From the NCBI RefSeq assembly GCF_001713375.1, contig NZ_CP016449.1, positions 3,596,001 through 3,660,000 on the forward strand: DNA of 64,000 bases. Direction: 5' to 3'. Position numbers and translations under genes: made by a program. Of this stretch, positions 1-9,300 are shown piece by piece. The notes under the pieces are model-generated. The model saw only the letters and a program-made list of their open reading frames with translations, did not search any database and was not told where the DNA came from. Numbering within the stretch: position 1 is the first letter of the stretch; every line of letters starts with the position of its first letter. Source of the stretch: Hydrogenophaga sp. RAC07 (GTDB lineage Bacteria > Pseudomonadota > Gammaproteobacteria > Burkholderiales > Burkholderiaceae_C).

Positions 1-84
1 GATCGTCTCCCCAACACGAAAGCCGCCCTGGCTGATTCGGTGGGGACCATCCCCTCGGCCAAAGATCAACTGCCGCTGTTCTAG
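1..84 (+). CDS. C-terminal end of an unidentified protein (truncated by window start)
   Basis: Frame 1 is open from the first base to a TAG at 82-84 and encodes 27 residues ending in PSAKDQLPLF. The stretch is too short to assign to a family. It lies directly upstream of, and in the same direction as, the HTH and TniQ-like genes. In Tn7-like elements that position usually holds another transposition gene such as tnsC/tniB or tnsD. That identity is inferred from context only, and a chance open frame cannot be excluded. Confidence 0.4.
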   Translation, partial: DRLPNTKAALADSVGTIPSAKDQLPLF

Positions 85-151
85 TCGGCATCGCTCCACA
101 CAGGCACGACCGCAGCCACTTGTTGGTGGCTTCCGTTTGACTTGACTCAGT

Positions 152-171
152 TAATGCATTTATGCACTAAT
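152..171. promoter_or_regulatory. Imperfect palindrome, candidate operator of the HTH gene
   Basis: A nearly symmetric 20-bp site has arms TGCAT and ATGCA around a TT centre and ends 6 bp before the ATG at 178. TTGACT-like hexamers occur just upstream (138-148). Its placement over the start region fits autoregulation by the HTH protein encoded immediately downstream. A related string (TATGCATTTATG) recurs inside the gene near 346-357. The site is visible; its function is inferred. Confidence 0.4.
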
Positions 172-177
172 TGAGGC

Positions 178-555
178 ATGAAAGACACCGTACTCAAGGC
201 CCGACTCCAGCAAACCAGGTCGACAGTCGAAGCACTCAACCTGCGCCAGGCTGAAATCGCAAGTGCAACGGGTCTCAGCCAATCCCAAGTCAGCCGAATT
301 CTCAATGGACGTCGAATCAGAGACAGCGAGAGCACGGATGCAGTATGCATTTATGTGCAAAGTCAGACCAAGACTGTCGGAGTCAAGGATGTTCAGTCTT
401 GCGCACCTCTCATGACGGCGCTGTCGAAAGTCTGGGACGGCACAAACAAGCACGCCGAGGCACTGAGCAGTGTCATCGAAAGCCTGGGAGCCCTCGGATC
501 AGGTTCTTTCACCCCCTCTGCAAAGCCACGAGAGGATCTTCAAAGGAGACGCTGA
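178..555 (+). CDS. Small helix-turn-helix (XRE-like) DNA-binding protein
   Basis: This is a 125-residue protein. Residues about 22-46 read as a helix-turn-helix of the phage Cro/CI (XRE) type: RQAEIASATGLSQSQVSRIL, followed by NGRR. The rest (about 55-125) has no motif I recognise and a basic C-terminal tail. The start is the ATG at 178, preceded by TTGAGGC. The stop codon is one base before the ATG of the TniQ-like gene, and the ribosome site of that gene (AAAGGAG) lies inside this one, so the two are probably translationally coupled. It may be a repressor of the transposition genes, or a DNA-binding partner supplying target contacts that the short TniQ protein lacks. The first role is better precedented because XRE regulators are known in several Tn7-like elements. 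Confidence 0.65.
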   Translation: MKDTVLKARLQQTRSTVEALNLRQAEIASATGLSQSQVSRILNGRRIRDSESTDAVCIYVQSQTKTVGVKDVQSCAPLMTALSKVWDGTNKHAEALSSVIESLGALGSGSFTPSAKPREDLQRRR

Positions 556-556
556 G

Positions 557-1492
557 ATGGACATGAGAAATCAACTGTTCCCCGACGAGCTGCTCAAGGG
601 TTTCAGGGGCCACATTCGCTTCCACAACAACTTTCGCGACGCTGAGGACACATGCGCAGCACTCAACACAAAGCGGGCGTTTGGGGAAACCAAGCTAGCG
701 ATGCGACCGGAGTCCTTTGTCAAGTTGATCTCAGACCACACGGGAGCATCCATTCCCGACCTGGTCTTCCGCCATTCCGTGTGGCCGTTCACGGCATGTA
801 TGCGACGCGTTGCCGGAGAAGCAGAGGTTGAGGCTTACATCGAGAGCCCTTACGGTCGAACGGACCTCATGCGCAAAACGCGGCAATTCGCCTGGACGTG
901 CCCGGACTGCCAACGGGAGGACATGGACTTTTGGGGAGAGACTTTCTGGCGCTGCTCTCATCAGCTCCCTGGCCAGGTCTGGTGCCACAAGCATGGCACT
1001 GCCTTGGAGAAGACAAGCCTTGGCCACATCGACGTTGGACCACCCGATCATTTCGACAGCTACATCCCCGACGACATCGATGCCGAAGAGCTCAAAACAC
1101 ACCGGAAGCTTACCGAATACTCCAGCCTTTGCGCAGCAATTCTGGAGGGAGGTCTGACCTTCAGTGCGTCCGTATGTGCAGGCAGCATTCTCCGACGGGC
1201 TGAGAAGATCGGACTCGGCAAGGATCGCAAGGGGTGTGTCAACCGTATCCTGCAGCTTGTGCCACTCGTTTACCCGAAAGTCTGGCTGGCCGATCTGGAC
1301 CGCCGTTACCCCGACATTCAGGCCGGCCAAAAAGGGGGGGCGAGTTCCTTCCTCGAAGGGAAGAGAGAACTGGCAGGGGCGCAAATGGTGATGCTGCTGG
1401 CGCTGGTGGTTTTTGACACCGCGTCAGAAGCACTTGCGGAGCTTCGCCGCACAGACAAGTCGGATGAATCTGAAGCAGAGCCCTGCATTTGA
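557..1492 (+). CDS. TniQ/TnsD-family transposition target-selection protein, short form
   Basis: This is a 311-residue protein from the ATG at 557, chosen because AAAGGAG lies about 10 bases upstream and the next gene would otherwise overlap deeply. Residues about 50-80 carry the HSVWPF block. Residues about 110-155 carry the TniQ zinc-binding pattern: CPDC, then D-x-D, then an RCSHQLPGQVWCHKHG segment with paired Cys and His. In Tn7 and its relatives, TniQ/TnsD proteins recognise the target site and recruit the TnsC ATPase. TnsD is about 500 residues with a C-terminal DNA-binding region, so this form is short; its last 150 residues show no clear second DNA-binding domain. Together with end-like repeats beside glmS (14,862-14,990) it supports a Tn7-like element. 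The neighbouring HTH protein may complement it. The family call is good; the exact target role is inferred. Confidence 0.75.
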   Translation: MDMRNQLFPDELLKGFRGHIRFHNNFRDAEDTCAALNTKRAFGETKLAMRPESFVKLISDHTGASIPDLVFRHSVWPFTACMRRVAGEAEVEAYIESPYGRTDLMRKTRQFAWTCPDCQREDMDFWGETFWRCSHQLPGQVWCHKHGTALEKTSLGHIDVGPPDHFDSYIPDDIDAEELKTHRKLTEYSSLCAAILEGGLTFSASVCAGSILRRAEKIGLGKDRKGCVNRILQLVPLVYPKVWLADLDRRYPDIQAGQKGGASSFLEGKRELAGAQMVMLLALVVFDTASEALAELRRTDKSDESEAEPCI

Positions 1493-1951
1493 CTGTTGAA
1501 CTAGACCATGCATCGCCGCTTCCCCCTGTTGGGCTAGGACTTAGGCTCAGCGTTCTTCTAGCCACACCGCAATAGAACATTTCAGCTAGGCGGACGTGAT
1601 TCTGTTTCTGGATTTCGAGCAGTTCGGGTGCAAGGCCTTAAGGTGGGATGTAGAGTCGGCGAGCGGGTCACTAAAGTTAGCTTCTTCAACAGGCTGGCGT
1701 CAGCTTGGGGTCGCGAGGATCCGTACTTCGACGAGCTTGGCTGCTTGTCGACTTGTTGCAGACACGCATCAAGCGATACGTTAACCCTTCCCGAAATCTC
1801 GCCGCCCTCGGGCCACCAGCCGCTGCTTGAAGTCTAATTGGGGCAAAGGGAGGGGCTCGGCATAGCACGCGCGGACGCGACCGGCGGCAAGGCAGCCTCT
1901 TGTATCAACGCCATGGCAATCGTGGCCAATTAATACGGGAGGCACATCGCC
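1493..1951. other. 459-bp gap before the OLD-family gene
   Basis: No convincing gene is visible. It holds one inverted repeat (GGCTAG ... CTAGCC, about 1529-1562, 20-base loop) that might act as a weak terminator for the TniQ gene. The promoter of the defence operon should also lie here. A good ribosome site, GGGAGG, sits 8 bases before the ATG at 1952. Short open frames in the gap have no recognisable features. Confidence 0.4.
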
Positions 1952-4330
1952 ATGAGCAAGCCAGCAGCAGCACCAGCACCAGCTAAGGCAGCAGCTCCAG
2001 CACCAGCAAAGGCAGCAGCTCCGCCGGGAACCATCACTCTGCGGTACGTCGAGCTGTGCAAGTTTCGACGCCTAGGCAAGGTCCAGTTGGACCTGGATCC
2101 ACAGACGACGATTCTTGTTGGGGCCAACAACAGCGGCAAGACCGCCATCCTCACTGCGCTACGGCACTTCTTGGCTGAATCTTCGCCGTTCGGCGCGTTC
2201 GACATCAGCCTGTCGGAGTGGCCCGCGCTTCGTGCGCTGGGAGCCAAGTGGGAGGCATTGGCGGAGGATCCGTCTTCCGCGACTCCGGAGGTTGGCGACG
2301 ACTGGGAAGGCCAGCTCACTACGTTGCTGGCGGCAATGCCCACGCTAGATCTGTGGTTCGATGCCGAGGCAGGGATGTTTCACTATGTCCAGCCCTTCTT
2401 GTCCAACTTGATCTGGAAAGGTGGCGCCGTTGGCATTCGCTTGCGCCTCGAGCCCGCCAGCGATGTTGCGTCGCTGAAAGAGCTGGCCTGGGCTTACAGT
2501 CTGGCGCGCCAACCCGTGAAGGGCATGAGCAGCGAGTCGCTGGCTTGGCCGATCGACCTGCTGGACTACTGGCTACGCGAACCTAAGAAGCTGGGACAGG
2601 TCAGGCCGTACAGCCTCGATTCCGCCAACAATCCCATCCGGGGAATCAAGACCTATCAGACCCAGAACTTGGCGGCTGGCGCGCAGCCAGCCGAACGCAA
2701 ACACCTGGCCAAGCTGATCCGCGTCGACTTCGTGGCCGCCCAGCGGGGCCTCGGTTCAGAAGAGGCCGACTCGAAGTCCACGTCGTCGTCTCATCCCGTC
2801 GGCCTCTTTTCAAACCAGCTTCTGAAGTTCGCGCGCCAGCATCTCAACGTCGCCGTGACCGGGCACGGGCAACGCGCCGACCTCATCCATGCGGTCGCCA
2901 ATGCTCAGAAGGACCTGGACCAGAAGATCCACGAAGCTTTGGCGTCGTCGGTGGCCGAGGTGAAGCTGCTCGGCTACCCCGGCCTTCACGATCCCCAGGA
3001 AATCCGGTTCAGGACGCGCATTCACACCGCCGATCTGCTAGACCACAGCACCGCCGTCCAATACAGCATGAAGGGAGGAGCCGGCGAAGACATGCTACCG
3101 GAGTTCTCGATCGGCCTGGGCTACCAAAACCTGCAGTCGCTGAGCTACCAATTGGTGTCGTTCAAGACCGCGCGTATGAACCCCGAGAAGGGCTCGCCGC
3201 CGCCGGTGCACCTCGTCATGATCGAGGAACCCGAGGCACACCTGCACGTCCAGGTACAGCGCATCTTTCCGGACAAGGCGCACAAGCTCATCAGCCCGGC
3301 CGACAATGATGCCAGCGCGCTGAGAAGTCAGTTGCTGATAAGCACGCATTCCAGCCATCTCGCGCACGCCGAGGACTTCGACCGGCTGCGGTATGTCCGG
3401 CGGATACCACCCTCGACAGCCCATCCGACACCGAGCACCGAGGTTGTCGACCTTGGCGAGGTGTTCGGCGATGACGAAGAGACACGCCAATTCGCGGAAC
3501 GATACTTCCGCGTGCAGCACACCGATCTGTTGTTCGCCAACGCCGCCCTGTTCGTGGAAGGCGTCGCAGAGCGCATGCTGGTGCCGCTCTTCATGGAGCT
3601 GAAATACGAGAAGTTAAACAGCCGCTACGTCTCCTTCCTGGACATCGGCGGCAGCCATGCCCACAGGCTGAGGCCTTTGGTCGAAAAGCTCCGGATTCCC
3701 ACCGTCGTCATCACCGACCTCGATCCGACCGAGAAGAAGGCCGGTCCCAAAGGCAAGATGCGCTGGATGGCCACGGTGAACACCGGCCAAGCTGGCCTCA
3801 AATGCGGCAACGCCACGCTACGGGAGTGGCATCCCAAACTGCACAACGTGGACGACTTCAAGGCGCCAACTCCTGCGCAACTTATCTGGACCGCTGCCCC
3901 GGACTACAAGGTGCGGTTCGCATGGCAACTTCCAGTTGCCGAGGCGGGCGGCCAATGGCCGTCGACCTTCGAGGACTCGCTGATCCTGACCAACATTGAG
4001 TGGTTCAAAGGGCTGAACAAGTTGGTTGAAGAAGTCGAGGCGACCAAAGCCAGTGGGCATCAGAAGGCCGATGGCGATGGCAAGAACGCGAAACTACCGA
4101 CTGGCGCGCTGGCCGACGCGGCCGAAGCGGTTGCGGGAGCAGCCACCACGGTCGACTTGCTAAACGACCTTCATGCTTTGATGCGCGATTCGTTCAGCAA
4201 GGGTGATTTCGCAGCCAGCATCTTCGAGCGCGTGGCTGCCGGTGAAGACGTAACCTGCCCGAAGTACATCGCCGACGCCCTCGCCTGGCTGCAGGACGAG
4301 CTTGAGCCCGCTGGAAGCGCAACGCAATGA
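1952..4330 (+). CDS. OLD-family (class 2) ATP-dependent nuclease, GajA-like but enlarged
   Basis: This is a 792-residue protein. A 25-residue Ala/Pro/Lys-rich repeat tail opens it. An ABC-type ATPase follows: Walker A GANNSGKT at 57-64, a GLGYQNLQSLSY signature-like region near 390, Walker B VMIEEPEAH at about 422-430, and the switch STHSSH near 470. A TOPRIM domain comes next, with the acidic residue in LFVEGVAER (E536) and the DLD pair (D589, D591). OLD proteins with an adjacent UvrD-type helicase are class 2 and include GajA of the Gabija anti-phage system, which cuts DNA when nucleotides fall. Typical GajA is about 580 residues, so this one is about 200 longer, with an extra C-terminal region after 600. 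Its stop overlaps the helicase start (ATGA), indicating an obligate pair. The family call is firm; membership of Gabija proper is inferred. Confidence 0.85.
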   Translation: MSKPAAAPAPAKAAAPAPAKAAAPPGTITLRYVELCKFRRLGKVQLDLDPQTTILVGANNSGKTAILTALRHFLAESSPFGAFDISLSEWPALRALGAKWEALAEDPSSATPEVGDDWEGQLTTLLAAMPTLDLWFDAEAGMFHYVQPFLSNLIWKGGAVGIRLRLEPASDVASLKELAWAYSLARQPVKGMSSESLAWPIDLLDYWLREPKKLGQVRPYSLDSANNPIRGIKTYQTQNLAAGAQPAERKHLAKLIRVDFVAAQRGLGSEEADSKSTSSSHPVGLFSNQLLKFARQHLNVAVTGHGQRADLIHAVANAQKDLDQKIHEALASSVAEVKLLGYPGLHDPQEIRFRTRIHTADLLDHSTAVQYSMKGGAGEDMLPEFSIGLGYQNLQSLSYQLVSFKTARMNPEKGSPPPVHLVMIEEPEAHLHVQVQRIFPDKAHKLISPADNDASALRSQLLISTHSSHLAHAEDFDRLRYVRRIPPSTAHPTPSTEVVDLGEVFGDDEETRQFAERYFRVQHTDLLFANAALFVEGVAERMLVPLFMELKYEKLNSRYVSFLDIGGSHAHRLRPLVEKLRIPTVVITDLDPTEKKAGPKGKMRWMATVNTGQAGLKCGNATLREWHPKLHNVDDFKAPTPAQLIWTAAPDYKVRFAWQLPVAEAGGQWPSTFEDSLILTNIEWFKGLNKLVEEVEATKASGHQKADGDGKNAKLPTGALADAAEAVAGAATTVDLLNDLHALMRDSFSKGDFAASIFERVAAGEDVTCPKYIADALAWLQDELEPAGSATQ

Positions 4331-6285
4331 GTTGCACCGTATCACCTGAAGGCAACGACCGCGACGCCGGCGTCGTCGAGGAAATCTGCGGATACCTGAC
4401 GGAGCCGCCGCCGCGCAGCTTTTTCATGTTCGCAGGCGCCGGCTCGGGCAAGACGCACACGCTGGTTGAAGTGTTGCGCCGGCTAACCGGCGTAGTGCCG
4501 CACGAGAACGGCGGAACGCTAGCCCGCCGCCTGCGCCTGTACGGTCGATCCATACGCGTAGTTACCTATACAAAGAACGCCGTTGCGGTCATCAGTGGCC
4601 GGCTGGGCAACAACGAACTTGTCGCCGTTTCAACCATCCACTCATTTTGCTGGGAACTAATCGGTGGCTTTGACGACGACATTCGCGAGGCGCTGATCGC
4701 TGATAAGGGAGCGCAGCTCGAAGAGGCCAAAGCCAAGGCGGCTGCCAAGGCGAGGGGAATCAGCGATACAGATCGGAGGAAATTCGCCGAGATCGAGGCG
4801 GACATAGAAGCCCTGAAGGGAGTGTCGAACTTCATCTACCACCCTGACAAGGACACCTACGGAGAAGGTGCCTTGCAGCACGGCCAAGTACTGGACGCCA
4901 CAGCTTGGCTGCTGCTGAACCGGCCCACGCTGCGAACTATCCTGCGAGACCGCCATCCGATCATACTGATCGATGAGTCCCAGGACACGATGAAGTCCGT
5001 GCTGGACTCGTTGATTACCTTGACGGAGCCTAGGGGCAACGGCATCACGCTCGGCCTCGTAGGGGATCACCGTCAGCGCATCTACATGGACGGACATTCC
5101 GACCTGCCCGGCCTCGTGCCTCCCGGCTGGGCAAAGCCGGAGCTAAAGATGAACCACCGCAGCCAGCAACGAATAGTTCAGCTCATCAACAAGATCTGGG
5201 CGGCGAAGCTGGCCGGTCGTACACAGTCCTCTTCCGGCGTCGAGCAGCATCACCGCACCGAGAAGACCAGTGGTACGGTGCGCTTGTTCATCGGAAGCAC
5301 ATCCCTATCGACACCAGAAAAACGTCAGAAAGAAGCCTGGGTTGCGGCACAGATGCGGCAGGCGGCCCAGAGCAATGCGTGGGCGACGCCTGCTGGTTAT
5401 CAGTCGCTCGCGCTCGAGCACAAGCTGGTTGCGGCGCGCGGCGACTTTTTGAATGTCTACACGGCAATGACGCTCATCGACCCGAACGGTGCTGCGCCGT
5501 CTGGCAGAGGTGATAACACAGGACCTTCGGCCGCTCGCCTACTGCTTCAGGATCTTGCTCAACTTGCGGCCTGCGTGGCTGCAGATGGATCCGTCAACGA
5601 CTTCGCGGCCACCGCCGTGTTGCGACGGACCGGCTGCCTTGAGCAGTTGCCGACCGACGCTAGTCAGCGGATTGCGAGGGCCGAAGAAATGCAAGAGGCT
5701 GTCGTGGCATTTGGCGCGATGTGTGCCAACCCGGATGCCAACGTCGCCGAAGTAATCGCGCCCATCCTCAAGGCTCAGGTGTTCAAGGTGGACGCTCGGT
5801 TGCTGCAGCAGTTTGGCGACCAGACGCCACCGCCGGATGCGCCGATTCCACGCAGGGAAAGTGAGACGGACGATGCTCGACGGCGAAGGGGGTGGTGTGC
5901 GTTGTTCGAAGCGCCATGGGCCGAACTGGAGCGGTACCGGCGCTACCTCGCCGGCAACTCAGAACTGGCCACGCACCAGGTGGTCAAGGGGTCGGAGTTC
6001 ACGCATGTGATGGTCGTCATGGATGACGAGCAGTCCGGCGGCAACCAGATCTCCTACGATAAGTTGTTTGGAGCGACCGAGTTGGGAGATCGCGATTTGG
6101 ACAATGTCCAGGCCGGCAAAGAGACGACCATCGACCGCAGCTTGCGGCTGTTGTACGTCACTTGCAGTCGGGCCTGTGAAACGCTGGCATTGGTTTTGTG
6201 GGCAGAGAACCCGACCGACGCACTGAAGTTCGCGCGGCACGAGAGTGGCTGGTTTGCTGAAGGAGAAGTTTTGGAGATTCCCTAG
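4327..6285 (+). CDS. UvrD/Rep-type superfamily 1 helicase, GajB-like partner
   Basis: This is a 652-residue protein with the SF1A helicase motifs in order. Motif I is AGAGSGKT at 36-43. Motif Ia is YTKNAVAVI, followed by STIHSFCW. Motif II is IILIDESQD near 220, and motif III is LGLVGDHRQRIY. Motif IV is MNHRSQQRIV, a motif V-like VVKGSEFTHVMVV lies near 555, and motif VI LRLLYVTCSRA lies near 605. Such helicases unwind or sense DNA ends using ATP. Placement four bases inside the stop of the OLD nuclease gene is the hallmark of Gabija-like modules. GajB is usually about 500 residues, so this is also enlarged, mainly between motifs IV and V. It could alternatively be a repair helicase, but the coupling argues for defence. 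Confidence 0.85.
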   Translation: MSCTVSPEGNDRDAGVVEEICGYLTEPPPRSFFMFAGAGSGKTHTLVEVLRRLTGVVPHENGGTLARRLRLYGRSIRVVTYTKNAVAVISGRLGNNELVAVSTIHSFCWELIGGFDDDIREALIADKGAQLEEAKAKAAAKARGISDTDRRKFAEIEADIEALKGVSNFIYHPDKDTYGEGALQHGQVLDATAWLLLNRPTLRTILRDRHPIILIDESQDTMKSVLDSLITLTEPRGNGITLGLVGDHRQRIYMDGHSDLPGLVPPGWAKPELKMNHRSQQRIVQLINKIWAAKLAGRTQSSSGVEQHHRTEKTSGTVRLFIGSTSLSTPEKRQKEAWVAAQMRQAAQSNAWATPAGYQSLALEHKLVAARGDFLNVYTAMTLIDPNGAAPSGRGDNTGPSAARLLLQDLAQLAACVAADGSVNDFAATAVLRRTGCLEQLPTDASQRIARAEEMQEAVVAFGAMCANPDANVAEVIAPILKAQVFKVDARLLQQFGDQTPPPDAPIPRRESETDDARRRRGWCALFEAPWAELERYRRYLAGNSELATHQVVKGSEFTHVMVVMDDEQSGGNQISYDKLFGATELGDRDLDNVQAGKETTIDRSLRLLYVTCSRACETLALVLWAENPTDALKFARHESGWFAEGEVLEIP

Positions 6286-6349
6286 GATGCCGCATCCGGC
6301 CACGGCCCGAGCCCGTCGAAGGACGGCTCTGAGAGGACGAGAGCAAAAG

Positions 6350-9300
6350 ATGGACCATGAAAATGTCTCGGGAGCGAGGGCGTCGAATGCAGGAGACGAC
6401 TTCCACGTTTTGTGGGCACTAAGCCATGCGCTGAGAGTTCTCGATGCATCCTCAGAGCTGGGCGCGGTTACGGTGGAGGGTATTCCGGTGCCTGCGCAAT
6501 TGGGTGCCTGGGAGGGCGTGGACGTCGCCCTCTTCTATGGTGGTGATTCACTGCGCAGCGCCACGCGTGTAGAGATTCAGCAGCTCAAGTACTCGACGAC
6601 ATCACCCCGGACCGCCTGGAGCGTTGCGCGGCTCGCACACTCCACTCGGAAGAGTGGTGGCAACAACTCGGTTATGGCGCGCTTGGCCGCGGCCTACGCT
6701 GAGGTCCTCAGGGTCGCGCCACAGCTCTCGCCTAAGGATGTCAAAGTCAAGCTCGTGAGCAACCAGCCGGTTCACGGGAGAGTGCTGCGGGCACTGAGCG
6801 CAAGCGCGACTCGTAGGTCGGATGCCAGCCCGACAGCCGCCGAAGACAGAAAGACCTTGCTCAACGCCAGCGGACTGGGTGATAAGGAGTTTTCGCGCCT
6901 AGCAAAAGCGCTGGACTTCAGCGAGTGCCAAGGTCCATCCCGGTTTGAGATGCATCACCGGGTCATCTCGGCGATCGGAAGGATTGCCGCGTCCGAGGCA
7001 CGCCAAGCCATGCTGGAGCTGCGCCAAGTTGTCTATATGCGCATGCTTCCAGGCGACTCGTCGCCGATCACAAGGTCCGTAATCCTCGGGGCGATGTTCG
7101 TCGGTGATCCACAGGCGCTACTTCCGTGCCCTTCACAGTTAAAGTCCGTGGACGACGTAGTGCCCCGGGCCAGTGTAGACGTGCTCGCGCGCGAGTTGTC
7201 AGTTCAACAGAGAGTCTGTCTTCATGGCGAGGGAGGAAGCGGGAAGACCACCGCGCTGCAGGACTTGAAGAGCAAGCTTCCCAACGGATCAGAGCTGGTA
7301 GTCTTCGACTGCTACGGCGCTGGCCGCTACTTGGATTCCGACGGACAGCGGCATCTTGCGCGCCATGCATTGCTGCACTTGTGCAATGAGATTTCAGCGC
7401 GGCTAGGCGTACCTGTCTTGGTAGCAGCATCGAACTCCGTGGACTACGTTCGCGAGTTCAGTTCCCGGCTGCGCATGGCCGCGGAGGTTGTGCAGTCACG
7501 CGCCGACGACGCCTTGCTCGTAATCGCGATCGACGCTGCCGACAACTCTGTGACGGCGGCTCAGACTCGAGTGCCGCCAGAACGCAGCTTTGTTCACGAT
7601 GTCGTTGCTCTCGGAGAACTCCCGCCGAACGTTCGGATAGTCATCGCTGCGAGGACTGGTCGCTTGGAGATCCTGCGTCTACCGGCCGAGTTCAAGTTCA
7701 CTCCTGTCGCCAACTTTACGTTGTCCGAGGCAACGGAGTTCATTCATCGGAGGTGGAAGGCAGCGCCACCTCGGTGGATAGAGGACTTGCACTTTTTGTC
7801 GGGCGGGAACCCTCGGGTGATGAGCTACGCCTTTGACTACGCAAGCAAGCAGCCTAGGAACGCGCTGGCCTACCTCAAACCCAGCGGAAAGGATCTTGGA
7901 CTGATCTTCGGTGAACGGGTGAAGGAGGCATTGCGCAAGGGCGGTGACTCGGTGGAGTTTGGGAAGTTGTGCGCCGGTCTTGTAGCGCTCGCTCGCCCCA
8001 TTCCGGTAAAACAGCTTGCGGCGGTCCTTGAAGTTACAGACGCTCATGTTCACGATCTGTGCAACGACCTTGCGCCTGGACTTCGTCGCGAGGGTAACTT
8101 TCTGTTTTTCGCGGATGAGGACTTCGAAGCGTTCATTTCTGACCGCGCGGCAAGTTCACTCACCCGTATTCGAGCATCGGCAGCGGCTTGCCTGCTGGCA
8201 AAGCACGATGAAGATGAATACTGCGCTGAGCACGTCGCTGCGTCGCTGCTTGCGGCCGGCGAGAGGACTGAACTGTTGAGGCTGGCTCAGTCGCATCCCG
8301 AGCCAAGACCGATAAAGGACCCTGTTAGGCGGAGAGAAGTTCAGCTACAGCGGCTGAAGCTTGCAATGCGCGCTGCAAGGGAAGCGGGCCGCCGCTCTGA
8401 AGCGATTCTTGTGCTGTTGCGCGGCGCGCGCGCCCTCCGTACGGACGAGGCGGTCCGCAAGATGCTCACAGACAACTTGGATCTGTCCGCGCGCTTTGCA
8501 CAGAGGAGTCTTCGCAAGGCAGTCCTGCAAGACCGAAAGTACGTTGGACTTCACGGTCGGACTCTGAGCCACCTGATGCTTGATGCGGCGATACGTGGCG
8601 ATGAGCTCAGGATGCGAGACTGGCGACGGCAGTTTCTGGCTTGGCTTGAAACCTACTTTAAGCGTCATAAAGACAGTGAAGGCAGCCGGTCGGATTGGAC
8701 GCTGGACCATGGCGAAATCGCGGCTGAGGGCGAGGCAGTCTTGCGAACCGAGGGAGCACGCGCGGGGATCGCGACACTGCGTCGGTGGACCCCAAAGACC
8801 TTGATGCCGAAGGTCATACAGATCATCACGCACCGGCTGCTCTCCTCAGGCGAAAGCAAGCTCGTAGAGGCCGTCCTCGCGGAACTACATGGAGCGCCGC
8901 TCTGGGACGTGACGATCCGCGTACCGCTCGCACTTGCAGGCAAGGATCCGGGACTGGATCAGTTGCAGAGGAATATTGGTAGTTGGGTACGGCGTGGCTG
9001 GCTCGCCGCGGGGCCATCGACGTCCGGCATCGAGCAGCAACGAGGACAGAGTGGCCTGATAGAGCTGCTCCTCACCGGTGCGGAGGTCGTTGCAGCTCGG
9101 CGGGGAATCGTCCCTGAAGTTCGTCAAGTTCTTGAGGTCATCGCCAGTCCTTCCGTGAGGACTCGTGACCGCGTACATCGAAGCTCTTATGACTTCCTTG
9201 ACGCCACTCTTCGAGCTCACACATTACTGAAGCTTCTGGAAGGTGAAGACGCAACCGTTGACTCGTATTTCGGGCCCGCTAAGCCAACGTCTGTAGAAGA

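Noticed and set aside
1596..1837. Small open frames in the gap before the OLD gene
   Set aside because: Frames of 60-70 codons without ribosome sites or recognisable protein features; not supported as genes.
6287..6349. Upstream ATG of the giant STAND gene as its start
   Set aside because: It would add 21 Arg/Ala-rich residues unlike the nuclease domain; the ATG at 6350 gives a natural N-terminus, though 6287 cannot be excluded.
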